The notes under the pieces are model-generated. The model had not been told where the DNA came from. It did not search any database and saw nothing but the letters and a program-made list of their open reading frames with translations. A stretch of 64,000 nucleotides of DNA from Deminuibacter sp966424055 (GTDB lineage: Bacteria; Bacteroidota; Bacteroidia; Chitinophagales; Chitinophagaceae): positions 1-64,000 of the forward strand of contig CBJLMB010000013.1 of assembly GCA_966424055.1 (NCBI GenBank), written 5' to 3'. The translations under genes and the position numbers were made by a program. Of the stretch, positions 42,704 to 52,280 are shown piece after piece; the first letter of the stretch is position 1, and each line of letters opens with the position of its first letter.

Positions 42704-45700
42704 ATGGAAGTAAAAGCATGGGTGGAGAAGATCGTTATCCCCACTTATACAGCAGGCCGGCCCGAGAAAAACCCGATGTTCCTGGAGAAAAGAGTTTACC
42801 AGGGTAGCAGCGGCGTGGTATATCCGCATGCTGTGATTGAAAAAATTGCTGATGAAAAAGCAGATAAAGAATATACTGCGGTGTTTCTTGAAAATGAATA
42901 CCTGCGTATTATGTTGCTACCCGAACTGGGCGGCAGGGTACAGCGTGCTTACGACAAGATACAACAACGCGATTTTGTATATTATAACCAGGTGGTGAAG
43001 CCTGCACTGGTGGGACTTGCCGGTCCCTGGATATCCGGTGGTATTGAATTTAACTGGCCGCAGCACCACCGGCCCTCTACTTTTGAACCGGTTGATTATA
43101 CGATCAGGGAAAACACAGATGGCAGTAAAACAGTATGGATCAATGAAGTGGAATTGATGTTCCGTACCAAGGGGATGGCAGGCTTTACTTTGTATCCTGA
43201 AAAAGCCTATCTTGAAATCAGGGGAAAGCTGTTTAACCGCACACCCTTTCCACAAACATTCCTGTGGTGGGCCAACCCCGCAGTAAAAGTAAATGAGCAT
43301 TACCAGTCGGTGTTTCCACCGGATGTATATGCGGTGTTCGATCATGGTAAAAGAGATGTATCTGATTTTCCCATTGCCACCGGTACTTATTATAAAGTGA
43401 ATTATGCACCCGGTACAGATATCTCGAAATATGCGAATATTCCCGTGCCTACTTCTTATATGGCTATCCGGTCAAAATATGATTTCATCGGCTGTTACGA
43501 GCACGATACGCAGGCTGGCATGCTGCATGTGGCAGATCATCACCAGTCGCCGGGCAAAAAACAATGGACCTGGGGCAATGGCGATTTCGGGCAGGCATGG
43601 GACCGCAACCTGACAGATGAAGACGGGCCTTATATTGAACTGATGACAGGTATGTTCACCGATAACCAGCCCGATTTTTCCTGGCTGCAGCCGAATGAGG
43701 AAAAAACATTCACCCAATACTTTATGCCCTATACCGGGGTAGGTATGGTAAAAAATGCCAGCCGTGATGCCATGCTGAACATGGAATGGGAAACTGCCAA
43801 CCGGCTGGCAATAAAAGTGTACACAACTGCTGTATACAAAAATGCGGTCATACGCCTGCTGCGGAATGGTGTGCTGGTAAAAGAATACATTGCGGACCTG
43901 CTGCCCGGTAATTTTTTCAGCACTATACTGACAGAAGAACATCCCGGCAAACCAGAAGACTGGAAAATGACTGTTTCCGGTTGTGATGGCAAAATACTGG
44001 TGTCTTACCAGCCCGAGGTTTTTACAAAAAAAGAAATACCCGCTGCTGCTACAGCTGCCAAAGCGCCTGCAACTATTGAGCAGGTGGAAGATCTTTACCT
44101 GAACGGCCTTCACCTGGAACAATACCGTCATGCCACTTTCAACCCTGTGGATTATTATGAAGAAGGACTGCGCAGAAGTCCGGGCGATGTCCGTTGCAAC
44201 AATGCAATAGGTTTACTGCTGTTGCGCAGGGGACAATTTGAAAAAGCAGCACCTTATTTCAGGAAGGCTATCGGAACACTGACACACCGCAATCCCAACC
44301 CTTATGATGGAGAGCCTTACTACAATCTCGGCTGGTCATTGCTATTGCAGGATAAAAAAACAGAAGCCTATGATGCTTTTTACAAAGCCTGCTGGAATGA
44401 TGCCTGGCAGCATAGCGGCTTTCTTTCACTTGCCAGGATAGCAGCCGCAGAACAAAGGAACGAAGATGCACTGGAGCTCGCAGACCGGTCGCTGGTACGC
44501 AATTATCATAGTTGTACCACCAGGCATATCAAAGCCACATTGCTGCGTAAGCTGCAGCAGAAGGATAGCTGTATTGCGTTTATACAGGAATCAATGCATA
44601 TTGACCCCTTTAATGTTGGCTGTCTTTTTGAACATTATCTTTTACTGAAATACAGCAATGGTGATAATGCCCCTGTTCTGGCCCAATTCAAAACACTGAT
44701 GCGCGGTGCTTTGCAGAACTACCTGGAGCTGGCCCTCGACTATGCACATGCCGGCTGGTTTGAAGAGGCTTCCATGGTGCTTTCTGTGTTTACTGAAGGG
44801 AAAAGGGAAATTAGTCCGCTGGTATATTATTACCAGGGCTGGTTTGCACAAAAAAGCGGTGATACTGCAAACGCCCTGGAGCTGTACAGGCAGGCTGATA
44901 AAGCAAAGCCCGACCTGTGCTTCCCGAATAAAATAGAAGAAGTACTGGTACTGCAAAATGCCCAGGTACTGCTGCCATCCGGCGCACAGGCATTTTACCT
45001 GCTGGGTAATTTCTGGTACGATAAACGGCAATATACAGAAGCCATTGCCTGCTGGGAAAAAGCGGCAGCACTTAACCCCTCTTTCCCTACAGTGTTCCGC
45101 AACCTGTCGCTGGCTTATTATAACAAGCTGCAGCAAAAAGAAAGATCCCTGCAGTGCATGGAAAAAGCATTTGCTCTGGATACCACTGATGCGCGTGTGC
45201 TGATGGAGCTGGACCAGCTGTATAAGATCATGGGCAGGCCTTTTGAAGAACGGCTGGCAAGGCTGGAACAATACCCTGAACTGGTAAATGAACGTGATGA
45301 CCTGTACCTGGAAAAAATCACCCTCTTCAATAACCTCGGTGGATATGAAACAGCCAGGCAATTACTGGCTGCACGGAGGTTTCATCCCTGGGAAGGAGGG
45401 GAAGGGAAAGTGATCGGCCAGTTCCTGCTCGCTTATACCGAGCTGGCTAAGCAGGCTATACTCCGCAACGATTATCTGCAGGCCGGTGAATTGCTGCAAT
45501 CTATCGTATCCTATCCCCATAACCTGGGTGAAGGTAAACTGTATGGCACGCAGGAGAATGACAGGAATTACCTGATGGGCTGCGTATATGAAGGCCTGGG
45601 GCAGCTACAGGAAGCCAATGAACAATTCAACCTGGCCACTGCTGGCATCAGCGAGCCGGTGCAGGCGATCTATTATAACGATCCGCAACCGGATAAAATT

Positions 45701-46051
45701 ATTTACCAGGCACTGGCCTGGCTAAAACTGGGAGAGCCTGAACAGGCCCGGCAGATCTTTGAACGCTTTATTCATTTCGGTCAGCAGCATATGAACGACC
45801 GTATATCGATCGATTATTTTGCGGTGTCTTTACCCGATATGCTGGTGTTTGACCAGGATATCAACCTGCGCAATAGTATCCATTGCAAATACCTTATCGG
45901 GCTGGGTTATCTGGGACTGGGAAAAACGGCAACAGGCAGGCAATACCTCGAAGAAGTGGTACAGCTGGATATTAATCACCAGGGTGCGGCAGTGCACCTG
46001 CGCATGATCCCTTTTTTTGAACAGGCTGCCAAACAATATATGCCGGCATAA
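42704..46051 (+). CDS. DUF5107 protein with TPR repeats
   Basis: A 1115-aa protein without a signal peptide. The N-terminal half (about residues 1-330) is a DUF5107 domain: EYLRIMLLPELGGRVQRAYD, then GPWISGGIEFNWPQHHRPST, then TLYPEKAYLEIRGKLFNRTP, a galactose-mutarotase-like beta-supersandwich. Residues about 440-1080 hold many TPR units (NAIGLLLLRRGQFEKAAPYF; PYYNLGWSLLLQDKKTEAYD; LLGNFWYDKRQYTEAIACWE; LMGCVYEGLGQLQEANEQFN). The domain is common in glycan loci of Bacteroidota but has no established reaction. It is cytoplasmic by sequence, 20 bases after the GH-D-like gene. Confidence 0.87.
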   Translation: MEVKAWVEKIVIPTYTAGRPEKNPMFLEKRVYQGSSGVVYPHAVIEKIADEKADKEYTAVFLENEYLRIMLLPELGGRVQRAYDKIQQRDFVYYNQVVKPALVGLAGPWISGGIEFNWPQHHRPSTFEPVDYTIRENTDGSKTVWINEVELMFRTKGMAGFTLYPEKAYLEIRGKLFNRTPFPQTFLWWANPAVKVNEHYQSVFPPDVYAVFDHGKRDVSDFPIATGTYYKVNYAPGTDISKYANIPVPTSYMAIRSKYDFIGCYEHDTQAGMLHVADHHQSPGKKQWTWGNGDFGQAWDRNLTDEDGPYIELMTGMFTDNQPDFSWLQPNEEKTFTQYFMPYTGVGMVKNASRDAMLNMEWETANRLAIKVYTTAVYKNAVIRLLRNGVLVKEYIADLLPGNFFSTILTEEHPGKPEDWKMTVSGCDGKILVSYQPEVFTKKEIPAAATAAKAPATIEQVEDLYLNGLHLEQYRHATFNPVDYYEEGLRRSPGDVRCNNAIGLLLLRRGQFEKAAPYFRKAIGTLTHRNPNPYDGEPYYNLGWSLLLQDKKTEAYDAFYKACWNDAWQHSGFLSLARIAAAEQRNEDALELADRSLVRNYHSCTTRHIKATLLRKLQQKDSCIAFIQESMHIDPFNVGCLFEHYLLLKYSNGDNAPVLAQFKTLMRGALQNYLELALDYAHAGWFEEASMVLSVFTEGKREISPLVYYYQGWFAQKSGDTANALELYRQADKAKPDLCFPNKIEEVLVLQNAQVLLPSGAQAFYLLGNFWYDKRQYTEAIACWEKAAALNPSFPTVFRNLSLAYYNKLQQKERSLQCMEKAFALDTTDARVLMELDQLYKIMGRPFEERLARLEQYPELVNERDDLYLEKITLFNNLGGYETARQLLAARRFHPWEGGEGKVIGQFLLAYTELAKQAILRNDYLQAGELLQSIVSYPHNLGEGKLYGTQENDRNYLMGCVYEGLGQLQEANEQFNLATAGISEPVQAIYYNDPQPDKIIYQALAWLKLGEPEQARQIFERFIHFGQQHMNDRISIDYFAVSLPDMLVFDQDINLRNSIHCKYLIGLGYLGLGKTATGRQYLEEVVQLDINHQGAAVHLRMIPFFEQAAKQYMPA

Positions 46052-46088
46052 ACGGTATTGGCTGATTGTTAACAGGCTAAATAATACA

Positions 46089-47195
46089 ATGACAACAGGA
46101 ACAGGGCAGGCTGCTTTATCGGGCTCGTGCAGATTATACGGCAGCTGGCAAAATAAAAACATCTACCTGGTTACTTTAAAAAATGATGCGGTGGAACTGC
46201 ATATGACCAATATTGGTTGTGCGGTAACGGCTATCTGTATACCGGATAAGAACGGGCAGAGAAAAAGTATAGTGGCAGGATTTGAGCAGCTGGAAAATTA
46301 TCTTCATAATCCACATTACCTGGGCAGCGTGGTAGGGCGTTATGTAAACCGCATCAGCAACGGCCGTTTTATACTGGATGGAAAAACAATCCAGCTTTCT
46401 GTGAATGAGCAGGGTAACCACCTGCACGGCGGTACCAGCGGGTTTCATGAAAAAATATGGGAGATGGGCGAGTTGAAAACTGCAGACAAAGAGATCAGCA
46501 TTTCATTTGAATATTTCAGTGCCGATGGGGAAGAGGGGTATCCCGGCAACCTGCAGGTGCGCGTAACCTATACGCTCACCAGTCAAAACTGCTTTTGTAT
46601 GGAATATGTGGCAGTGACAGATAAAACAACACCGGTGAACCTCTCCAGCCACACTTATTTTAACCTCAGTGGTTTTGAAAACCCGGTTGTCAACGATCAC
46701 TTGTTGCAGGTATATGCTGATAGCTACACAGAAAAGAATGAACGTAACCTGCCTACGGGCAGGTTGCTTTCGCTGCGCAATACGCCGCTTGATTTTTTGG
46801 TGCCTGAAAAAATTGGCAGGCATATCGGGTGCTTCTCTGCCGATGGAGGCTTTGATCACAATTATGTTTTGCAGCGCACGATGCCCAAAGCGCTGAAAAC
46901 AGCGGCAGAACTGTATGATCCGCTATCTGGCAGGTGGGTGAAGATCAGCACCACTGAACCGGGCCTGCAGGTATACACGGCCAATTGGTGGGATGGCAGC
47001 CTTACAGGTGTTCAGCAGGTGCCTTATGTAAAACATGGTGCAGTAGCATTGGAAACCCAGGCTTTTCCCGACAGCCCCAATCACCCTGCATTCCCCAGCA
47101 CCCTGCTTGTGCCGGGGCATACTTACCTGGCAACCACTATTTTTGAATTCGGCGTTAAAGCGCATACACCAATGAGTGGTATTAAAGAGCGATAA
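46089..47195 (+). CDS. galM: Aldose 1-epimerase
   Basis: A 368-aa galactose mutarotase-like enzyme that interconverts alpha and beta anomers of aldoses such as galactose. I chose the ATG at 46089; an upstream extension overlaps the previous gene and lacks family similarity. Motifs: NHLHGGTSGFHEKIW near residue 115, PVNLSSHTYFNLSG with the catalytic-type His near residue 187, DHNYVL near 258, and VALETQAFPDSPNHP with the base Glu near residue 318. No export signal is seen. It sits between the DUF5107 gene and the sugar transporter, consistent with processing of liberated galactose-type sugars. Confidence 0.94.
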   Translation: MTTGTGQAALSGSCRLYGSWQNKNIYLVTLKNDAVELHMTNIGCAVTAICIPDKNGQRKSIVAGFEQLENYLHNPHYLGSVVGRYVNRISNGRFILDGKTIQLSVNEQGNHLHGGTSGFHEKIWEMGELKTADKEISISFEYFSADGEEGYPGNLQVRVTYTLTSQNCFCMEYVAVTDKTTPVNLSSHTYFNLSGFENPVVNDHLLQVYADSYTEKNERNLPTGRLLSLRNTPLDFLVPEKIGRHIGCFSADGGFDHNYVLQRTMPKALKTAAELYDPLSGRWVKISTTEPGLQVYTANWWDGSLTGVQQVPYVKHGAVALETQAFPDSPNHPAFPSTLLVPGHTYLATTIFEFGVKAHTPMSGIKER

Positions 47196-47238
47196 AAACT
47201 GATGAACTATTTTATTCATAAACCTGTATACGATTGCT

Positions 47239-48570
47239 ATGTCATCACCTGTTTATAACAATGCTTATATTATCGGTATATCCCTGATCTCTGCCCTTGG
47301 CGGGTATTTGTTCGGGTTCGATTTTGCCGTGATCTCCGGTGCACTTCCTTTTTTGCAAAAACAATTCAATCTCGATGCATACTGGGAAGGCTTTGCCACC
47401 GGCTGTCTTGCACTGGGCGCCATTGCAGGTTGCTTAGTCGCCGGCAAGTTTTCTGACAAGTATGGTCGCAGGAAGGGATTGCTGCTGGCGGCAGCTATAT
47501 TCGGGATTTCCTCTCTCGCCATGTCTTTCTCTGCTACACGCGACCTGTTTATTTTTTCGCGTTTCATGGCGGGTATTGGTGTGGGAATGGCATCTATGCT
47601 TTCGCCGATGTATATCGCAGAGATTTCGCCTGCGCACCTGCGCGGAAGGATGGTGGCTATTAACCAATTGACTGTTGTAGTGGGTATCCTGGTAACCAAC
47701 CTGGTGAATTATGGGTTGCGCAACAGTGGCGATGAAGCCTGGCGCTGGATGTTTGGACTGGGACTGCTGCCTTCTGCACTATTTTTTGCCGGTGCCTGGT
47801 GGCTGCCTGAAAGCCCGCGCTGGCTGGTGAAAGCAGGCAGATCTGCTGAAGCTGGTGTGGTGCTGGCAAAGATAGGCGATCAGTCTTTTGTACAGCAATC
47901 CCTGTCGGGTATCACCCGGTCGCTGGAAGGTGGCCAGCCTTTGTCGTATGCCGCTGTTTTCAAAAAAGCAGCGCTGCCCGCAGTGCTCATAGGTATAGGA
48001 CTGGCTGTTTTTCAGCAGCTGTGTGGTATCAATGTGGTATTTAATTACACGCCGATGATATTTAAAAGCATTGGTGTTGCACAGGATGGGCAATTACTGC
48101 AAACCGTTTTTATCGGAGGTGTAAACCTGGTGTTCACACTGCTGGCAATGTTACTGGTAGATAAGCTGGGCCGTAAACCACTGATGTTACTGGGTGCGGG
48201 TGGCCTAGCACTTTTGTATATTGCTGTTGTGCAGCTGCTCGCATCAGGCGCTGCAAGTGTATCCTGGTTGCTGCTTACGGCCATCGGTGTATATGCTATG
48301 TCGCTGGCGCCGGTTACCTGGGTGCTGATAGCAGAAGTATTTCCGAATAAGATCCGCGGAGCGGCCACTTCGGTTGCTGTGCTGAGTTTATGGGCAGCTT
48401 ATTTTATACTCGTGTTCAGCTTTCCTGTTTTGTTCAACAAGTTTAAGGATGGTACATTTTATATTTATGCATTTATTTGTATAGCCGGTTTTGTATTCAT
48501 CTGGCTGAAAGTAAAAGAAACAAAAGGCAAAACACTGGAAGAACTTGAAGAAGTGATTACATTGCATTAA
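47239..48570 (+). CDS. Sugar-porter MFS transporter
   Basis: A 443-aa, 12-helix major facilitator of the sugar porter family. It shows the start SALGGYLFGFDFAVISGALP, the loop 2-3 motif GKFSDKYGRRKGLL, the mid-loop motif PESPRWLVKAGR, QQLCGINVVFNYTPMIF in helix 7, and the second-half motif DKLGRKPLMLLGAG. Relatives such as XylE, GalP and AraE move a monosaccharide with a proton across the inner membrane. The exact sugar cannot be told, but fucose or galactose released by neighbouring enzymes is plausible. It is co-directional with galM (43-base gap). Confidence 0.95.
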   Translation: MSSPVYNNAYIIGISLISALGGYLFGFDFAVISGALPFLQKQFNLDAYWEGFATGCLALGAIAGCLVAGKFSDKYGRRKGLLLAAAIFGISSLAMSFSATRDLFIFSRFMAGIGVGMASMLSPMYIAEISPAHLRGRMVAINQLTVVVGILVTNLVNYGLRNSGDEAWRWMFGLGLLPSALFFAGAWWLPESPRWLVKAGRSAEAGVVLAKIGDQSFVQQSLSGITRSLEGGQPLSYAAVFKKAALPAVLIGIGLAVFQQLCGINVVFNYTPMIFKSIGVAQDGQLLQTVFIGGVNLVFTLLAMLLVDKLGRKPLMLLGAGGLALLYIAVVQLLASGAASVSWLLLTAIGVYAMSLAPVTWVLIAEVFPNKIRGAATSVAVLSLWAAYFILVFSFPVLFNKFKDGTFYIYAFICIAGFVFIWLKVKETKGKTLEELEEVITLH

Positions 48571-48594
48571 AACGATACGTTCTGCAAAACAACC

Positions 48595-51036
48595 ATGATG
48601 AAAAAAAACTTTCTCCCGTTTTTGTTGCTGATGTGCTGCCAGATGATATATGCACAGGATGATGTCCGGATGTTGTTTACCCAGCCCGCAAAGGATTTTC
48701 ATTTTTCTTCCCCGCTGGGTAACGGGCGCCTGGGTGCCATGGTCTTCGGCGGTACAAACCGGGAACGTATTGTACTGAATGAAATATCTATGTGGAGTGG
48801 TGGTATACAGGATGCTGATGATGAAAATGCAGTACACTACCTGCCGCAGATCAGGCAATTGCTACTGGAAGGAAAAAATGCAGAGGCACAGCAGTTATTG
48901 CAGCAGCATTTTGTATGTAAAGGACCAGGATCAGGCTCTGGTAATGGCGCCAATGTAAAATTCGGTTGCTACCAGACTTTGGGCGACCTGTATATTGATT
49001 GGGCTAAAAATGAACAGCCTGTACAAAACTATGAGCGGGTACTGCGGCTGGACAGTGCCTATGGCCGTACCAGCTGGGTCAGGGAAGGTGTACGGTATAC
49101 AGAAGAAGTGATCGTGTCTGCACCGCAGCAAGTGATTGCGATAAAACTGACAGCATCAAGACCTGGTGCGCTTTCCTTTACTGCCAGCCTGTTCAGAAAA
49201 GAAAGGGTTGCTTATAAAGCCTGCCAGGGAAAGCTTTGTATGCAGGGTAGTTTAAACAGTGCAGGCGATGAGGGAATACAGTATGCAGCACTACTGGATG
49301 TATTGCCTGCCGGTGGAACCAAAACCGTGACCGACAGCAATATTGTGGTACGCAATGCAACTGAATGTGTACTGCTGATCAGTGCTGCCACAGATATGAA
49401 TTGGCCACATGTAGAACAAAGAGGTGCAGCACCGTTGCCGGTTGCCGCCGCTGCAATAAAAAAAGCAGCAGCTGTTCCCTGGAACAACCTGCTTGCAATG
49501 CATGTAAAAGATTACCAGTTTTATTTTAACCGCTGCCGCCTGCAGTTTGCCAGTGAGCCGGGCAGCAATACCGGGCAGCTGGATATGCTGGAGAGACTGA
49601 ACCGTTTCAGGGAAGGCAGTACAGATCCGGCGCTGGTGAGCATGTATTTTAATTTCGGCCGCTACCTGCTGATCTCTTCTTCACGCCCTGGCGGAATGCC
49701 GGCTAACCTGCAGGGTTTATGGGCAGAGGAATACCAGACACCCTGGAATGGCGACTATCATACAGATATCAATGTGCAGATGAATTACTGGCCTGCAGAG
49801 GTGACCAATCTGTCCGATTGCCATCAGCCCATGTTCACCTTGTTAGAGCAGATGGCCCGCTATGGCAGGCATACCGCGCAAACTTATTACCAGGCAAAAG
49901 GATGGGTAACACATCCCATCACAAATCCCTGGGGCTATACATCGCCTGGCGAAGGTGCTTCCTGGGGTTCTACTGTAACTGGTGGCATATGGGCTGCTAC
50001 AGATCTGTGGCAACATTATGCATATACACAGGATAAAAAATTCCTGGCATCTGTATACCCCATCATTAAAGGTGCTGCTGCATTTTTTACCAGCATTCTT
50101 ATTGAAGAGCCTGCACACAAATGGCTGGTTACGGCACCTTCCAATTCGCCGGAGAATACTTTTATCATGGCCAACGGAAAGGAGGCTTCTACCTGTATGG
50201 GACCCACCATCGATATGCAGCTGGGCCGCGAAATATTGAAAGAAGCCGCTAATGCCGCAGCAGTATTACAGGTAGATAAAGCCTGGAGCGATAGTCTGCA
50301 GATGATCAGCCACCGGCTGGCGCCGGAGCAGATCAGTCCTTCAACCGGCGCCCTGCAGGAATGGCTGGAGGATTACAAAGAAGCGGAACCCACACACCGG
50401 CATATATCACATAGCCTAGCATTGTATCCCTACGATGAAATTACACCCTGGGATACGCCGGAACTGGCCGCTGCAATGAAAACAACATTGCAGCGCCGGA
50501 ATGTAGGTGGCAGCGGCTGGTCGCGCGTACTGCGTATGGCACTCTGGGCCCGCATGCAGGATGGTGATGAAGCTTATTCGTTATTCCGCACACTGCTTAT
50601 ACCAGCTTCCGGTTTTGCTATTGATATGAATAAGGGGGCAGGCACTTATCCCAATTTATTTTGCGCACATCCGCCATTCCAGATCGATGGTAATTTCGGT
50701 GGCACTGCAGCCATTGCCGAAATGCTGATGCAAAGCCATGGCCGGAACAATACTATCCGGTTGCTACCGGCATTGCCTTCGGATGCATCGCTGCAAAACG
50801 GCGCTGTAAAAGGATTGCGGGCACGCAATGGTTTTGAGCTATCTTTCGGATGGAAAGCAGGAAAAGTGCAGGATGTGACCATCCGTTCATATAACGGGTT
50901 GCCCTGCTTTATCCTGATGAAAGATGCTACCGGTGTAAAGAGCAGTACCGGCAAAAATATTGCCTGTACGAAAGATAAAGATGGCGTACTGAACTTCAAC
51001 ACTACAGCCGGCGAGGTTTATCACATCATACAGTGA
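48595..51036 (+). CDS. Alpha-L-fucosidase, glycoside hydrolase family 95
   Basis: An 813-aa GH95 enzyme with a signal peptide (NFLPFLLLMCCQMIYAQ). The N-terminal beta domain opens with PLGNGRLGAMVFGGTNRERI, then LNEISMWSGG. The (alpha/alpha)6 barrel bears DINVQMNYWPAEVTNLSDC (asparagines near residue 395), GALQEWLEDYKEAEPTHRHI (general-acid Glu near residue 589) and FQIDGNFGGTAAIAEML (Asp near 697). These are the positions used by GH95 1,2-alpha-fucosidases. It is the last gene of the five-gene operon and is followed by an inverted-repeat gap. Some GH95 members act on galactosides, so specificity is not certain. Confidence 0.94.
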   Translation: MMKKNFLPFLLLMCCQMIYAQDDVRMLFTQPAKDFHFSSPLGNGRLGAMVFGGTNRERIVLNEISMWSGGIQDADDENAVHYLPQIRQLLLEGKNAEAQQLLQQHFVCKGPGSGSGNGANVKFGCYQTLGDLYIDWAKNEQPVQNYERVLRLDSAYGRTSWVREGVRYTEEVIVSAPQQVIAIKLTASRPGALSFTASLFRKERVAYKACQGKLCMQGSLNSAGDEGIQYAALLDVLPAGGTKTVTDSNIVVRNATECVLLISAATDMNWPHVEQRGAAPLPVAAAAIKKAAAVPWNNLLAMHVKDYQFYFNRCRLQFASEPGSNTGQLDMLERLNRFREGSTDPALVSMYFNFGRYLLISSSRPGGMPANLQGLWAEEYQTPWNGDYHTDINVQMNYWPAEVTNLSDCHQPMFTLLEQMARYGRHTAQTYYQAKGWVTHPITNPWGYTSPGEGASWGSTVTGGIWAATDLWQHYAYTQDKKFLASVYPIIKGAAAFFTSILIEEPAHKWLVTAPSNSPENTFIMANGKEASTCMGPTIDMQLGREILKEAANAAAVLQVDKAWSDSLQMISHRLAPEQISPSTGALQEWLEDYKEAEPTHRHISHSLALYPYDEITPWDTPELAAAMKTTLQRRNVGGSGWSRVLRMALWARMQDGDEAYSLFRTLLIPASGFAIDMNKGAGTYPNLFCAHPPFQIDGNFGGTAAIAEMLMQSHGRNNTIRLLPALPSDASLQNGAVKGLRARNGFELSFGWKAGKVQDVTIRSYNGLPCFILMKDATGVKSSTGKNIACTKDKDGVLNFNTTAGEVYHIIQ

Positions 51037-51048
51037 TCGGCCTTAGTC

Positions 51049-51252
51049 CTCAGTAGGCAGTTCTCAGTCCTCAGTCGGCGGGGGGAGGAGTAGATCGCAG
51101 TAGCAGATGGCGGAAAGTACCGATTGCAGCAGGACAGTGAACCATTACCAGCCGGCGGGTACAATACCAGCGTTAGAATCAGCGCAATGCACAATCCATT
51201 GCTTCCCACAAATTGCCCACTGCCTACTGCAGACTGAGAACCGCCTACTGCC
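51049..51252. repeat. Imperfect long inverted repeat built from CAGTAGGC-type words
   Basis: Arms at 51049-51079 and 51222-51252 match as reverse complements at about 25 of 31 positions. Each is made of the words CAGTAGGC, CAGTTCTCAGTC and similar. They flank about 140 bases without a gene, in the convergent gap between the GH95 and LacI genes. The structure could act as a two-way transcript end or be a repetitive element. Confidence 0.6.
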
Positions 51253-51266
51253 AACTGAACACCGCT

Positions 51267-52280
51267 TCACCTTCTCTCCGTAGATCCCCGTTTAACCAGC
51301 ACTGAAGGCAGTACCCTGTTCTCTTCCCGTAAATTAAAGCGGGGTTTTTCCAGCGCGCTGAACAACAGGCTCGCTGCGGCTTTACCCATTTCATAAGCCG
51401 GCTGGGTAATGGTAGTGAGGGAGGGATTCAATAAGGCCGCTGTTTTCATATTCGAGAAACCAACCACTTTTATATCTGATGGTATCTGCAGGCCAAGATC
51501 CTGTGAGATGCTGTAGGTGAGGGTTGCCAGTTTCTCCACGGAGCCGATAATACCATCAGGCCTTTCATTGCTGTTCAGTAAGGCCTGGATCAACTGGTAT
51601 GCTTCGGCTTCATCTGCAGGGCAATGCACCAGGCAATGCTGGTTGTATTGCTCACCGGCATCTGCCAGTGCATGACAGAAGCCCTGTACCCGGTTTTGAA
51701 TAATGGAAAGGTTTTTACCAATGGAGAGAAAAGCTATTTTTTTACAGCCCGATTCCAGCAAATGCGCAGTGGCTTTATAACCGGAAGCCTGGTCATCTGT
51801 TTGAACTTTGGCGGCTGTTACATCAGGACAAACCCTGTCGAAGAAAACCAGTGGCATCTGGTTACCGCACAATTCCTGTATATGCTGATGATTATCGGTT
51901 TCCTGCGAAACAGATAGCAGTACGCCATCTACCCGGCCATTCCTGAAATCGCGCAGAATAGATTGCTCCATGTGAAGGTCTTCATGTGTGAGATAAATGA
52001 GTACATGAAATCCTTTTTCTTTGGCAACCGATTCAATGCCATTGATCGATAAAGAAAAAAAACTATCGGCGACTTCAGGTACCACTACTGCAATGGTTTT
52101 ACTGCTTCTTTTACGAAGACTGCTGGCATAAGGGTTGGGAGTGTAGTTCAAACGACGCGCCAGGTCAATCACACGTTGCTTTGTTTCGGGGCTGATTTCA
52201 TAACTATCCTTCAATGCTTTGGAGATGGTGGCTTTAGATAGCTGCAACTCCCTGGCAAGATCATTTATTTTCACACTCAT
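51267..52280 (-). CDS. LacI family transcriptional regulator of PUL 2
   Basis: A 337-aa LacI/GalR-type repressor. The N-terminal helix-turn-helix and hinge are VKINDLARELQLSKATISKA, then RVIDLARRLNYTPNPYASSL. The periplasmic-binding-like sensor domain follows (IAVVVPEVADSFFSLSINGI; VDGVLLSVSQET; PLVFFDRVC; IKVVGFSNMKTAALLNPSLT). It lies upstream of, and divergent to, the susC gene at 52771. A perfect 14-bp palindrome typical of LacI-family operators sits 35 bases before its own start, so it probably represses itself and perhaps PUL 2. The inducer would be a sugar from the target glycan. Confidence 0.95.
   Translation of the reverse strand: MSVKINDLARELQLSKATISKALKDSYEISPETKQRVIDLARRLNYTPNPYASSLRKRSSKTIAVVVPEVADSFFSLSINGIESVAKEKGFHVLIYLTHEDLHMEQSILRDFRNGRVDGVLLSVSQETDNHQHIQELCGNQMPLVFFDRVCPDVTAAKVQTDDQASGYKATAHLLESGCKKIAFLSIGKNLSIIQNRVQGFCHALADAGEQYNQHCLVHCPADEAEAYQLIQALLNSNERPDGIIGSVEKLATLTYSISQDLGLQIPSDIKVVGFSNMKTAALLNPSLTTITQPAYEMGKAAASLLFSALEKPRFNLREENRVLPSVLVKRGSTERR

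Noticed and set aside
46017..46088. Upstream extension of the aldose epimerase
   Set aside because: It overlaps the previous gene and has no family similarity; the ATG at 46089 starts the mutarotase fold.
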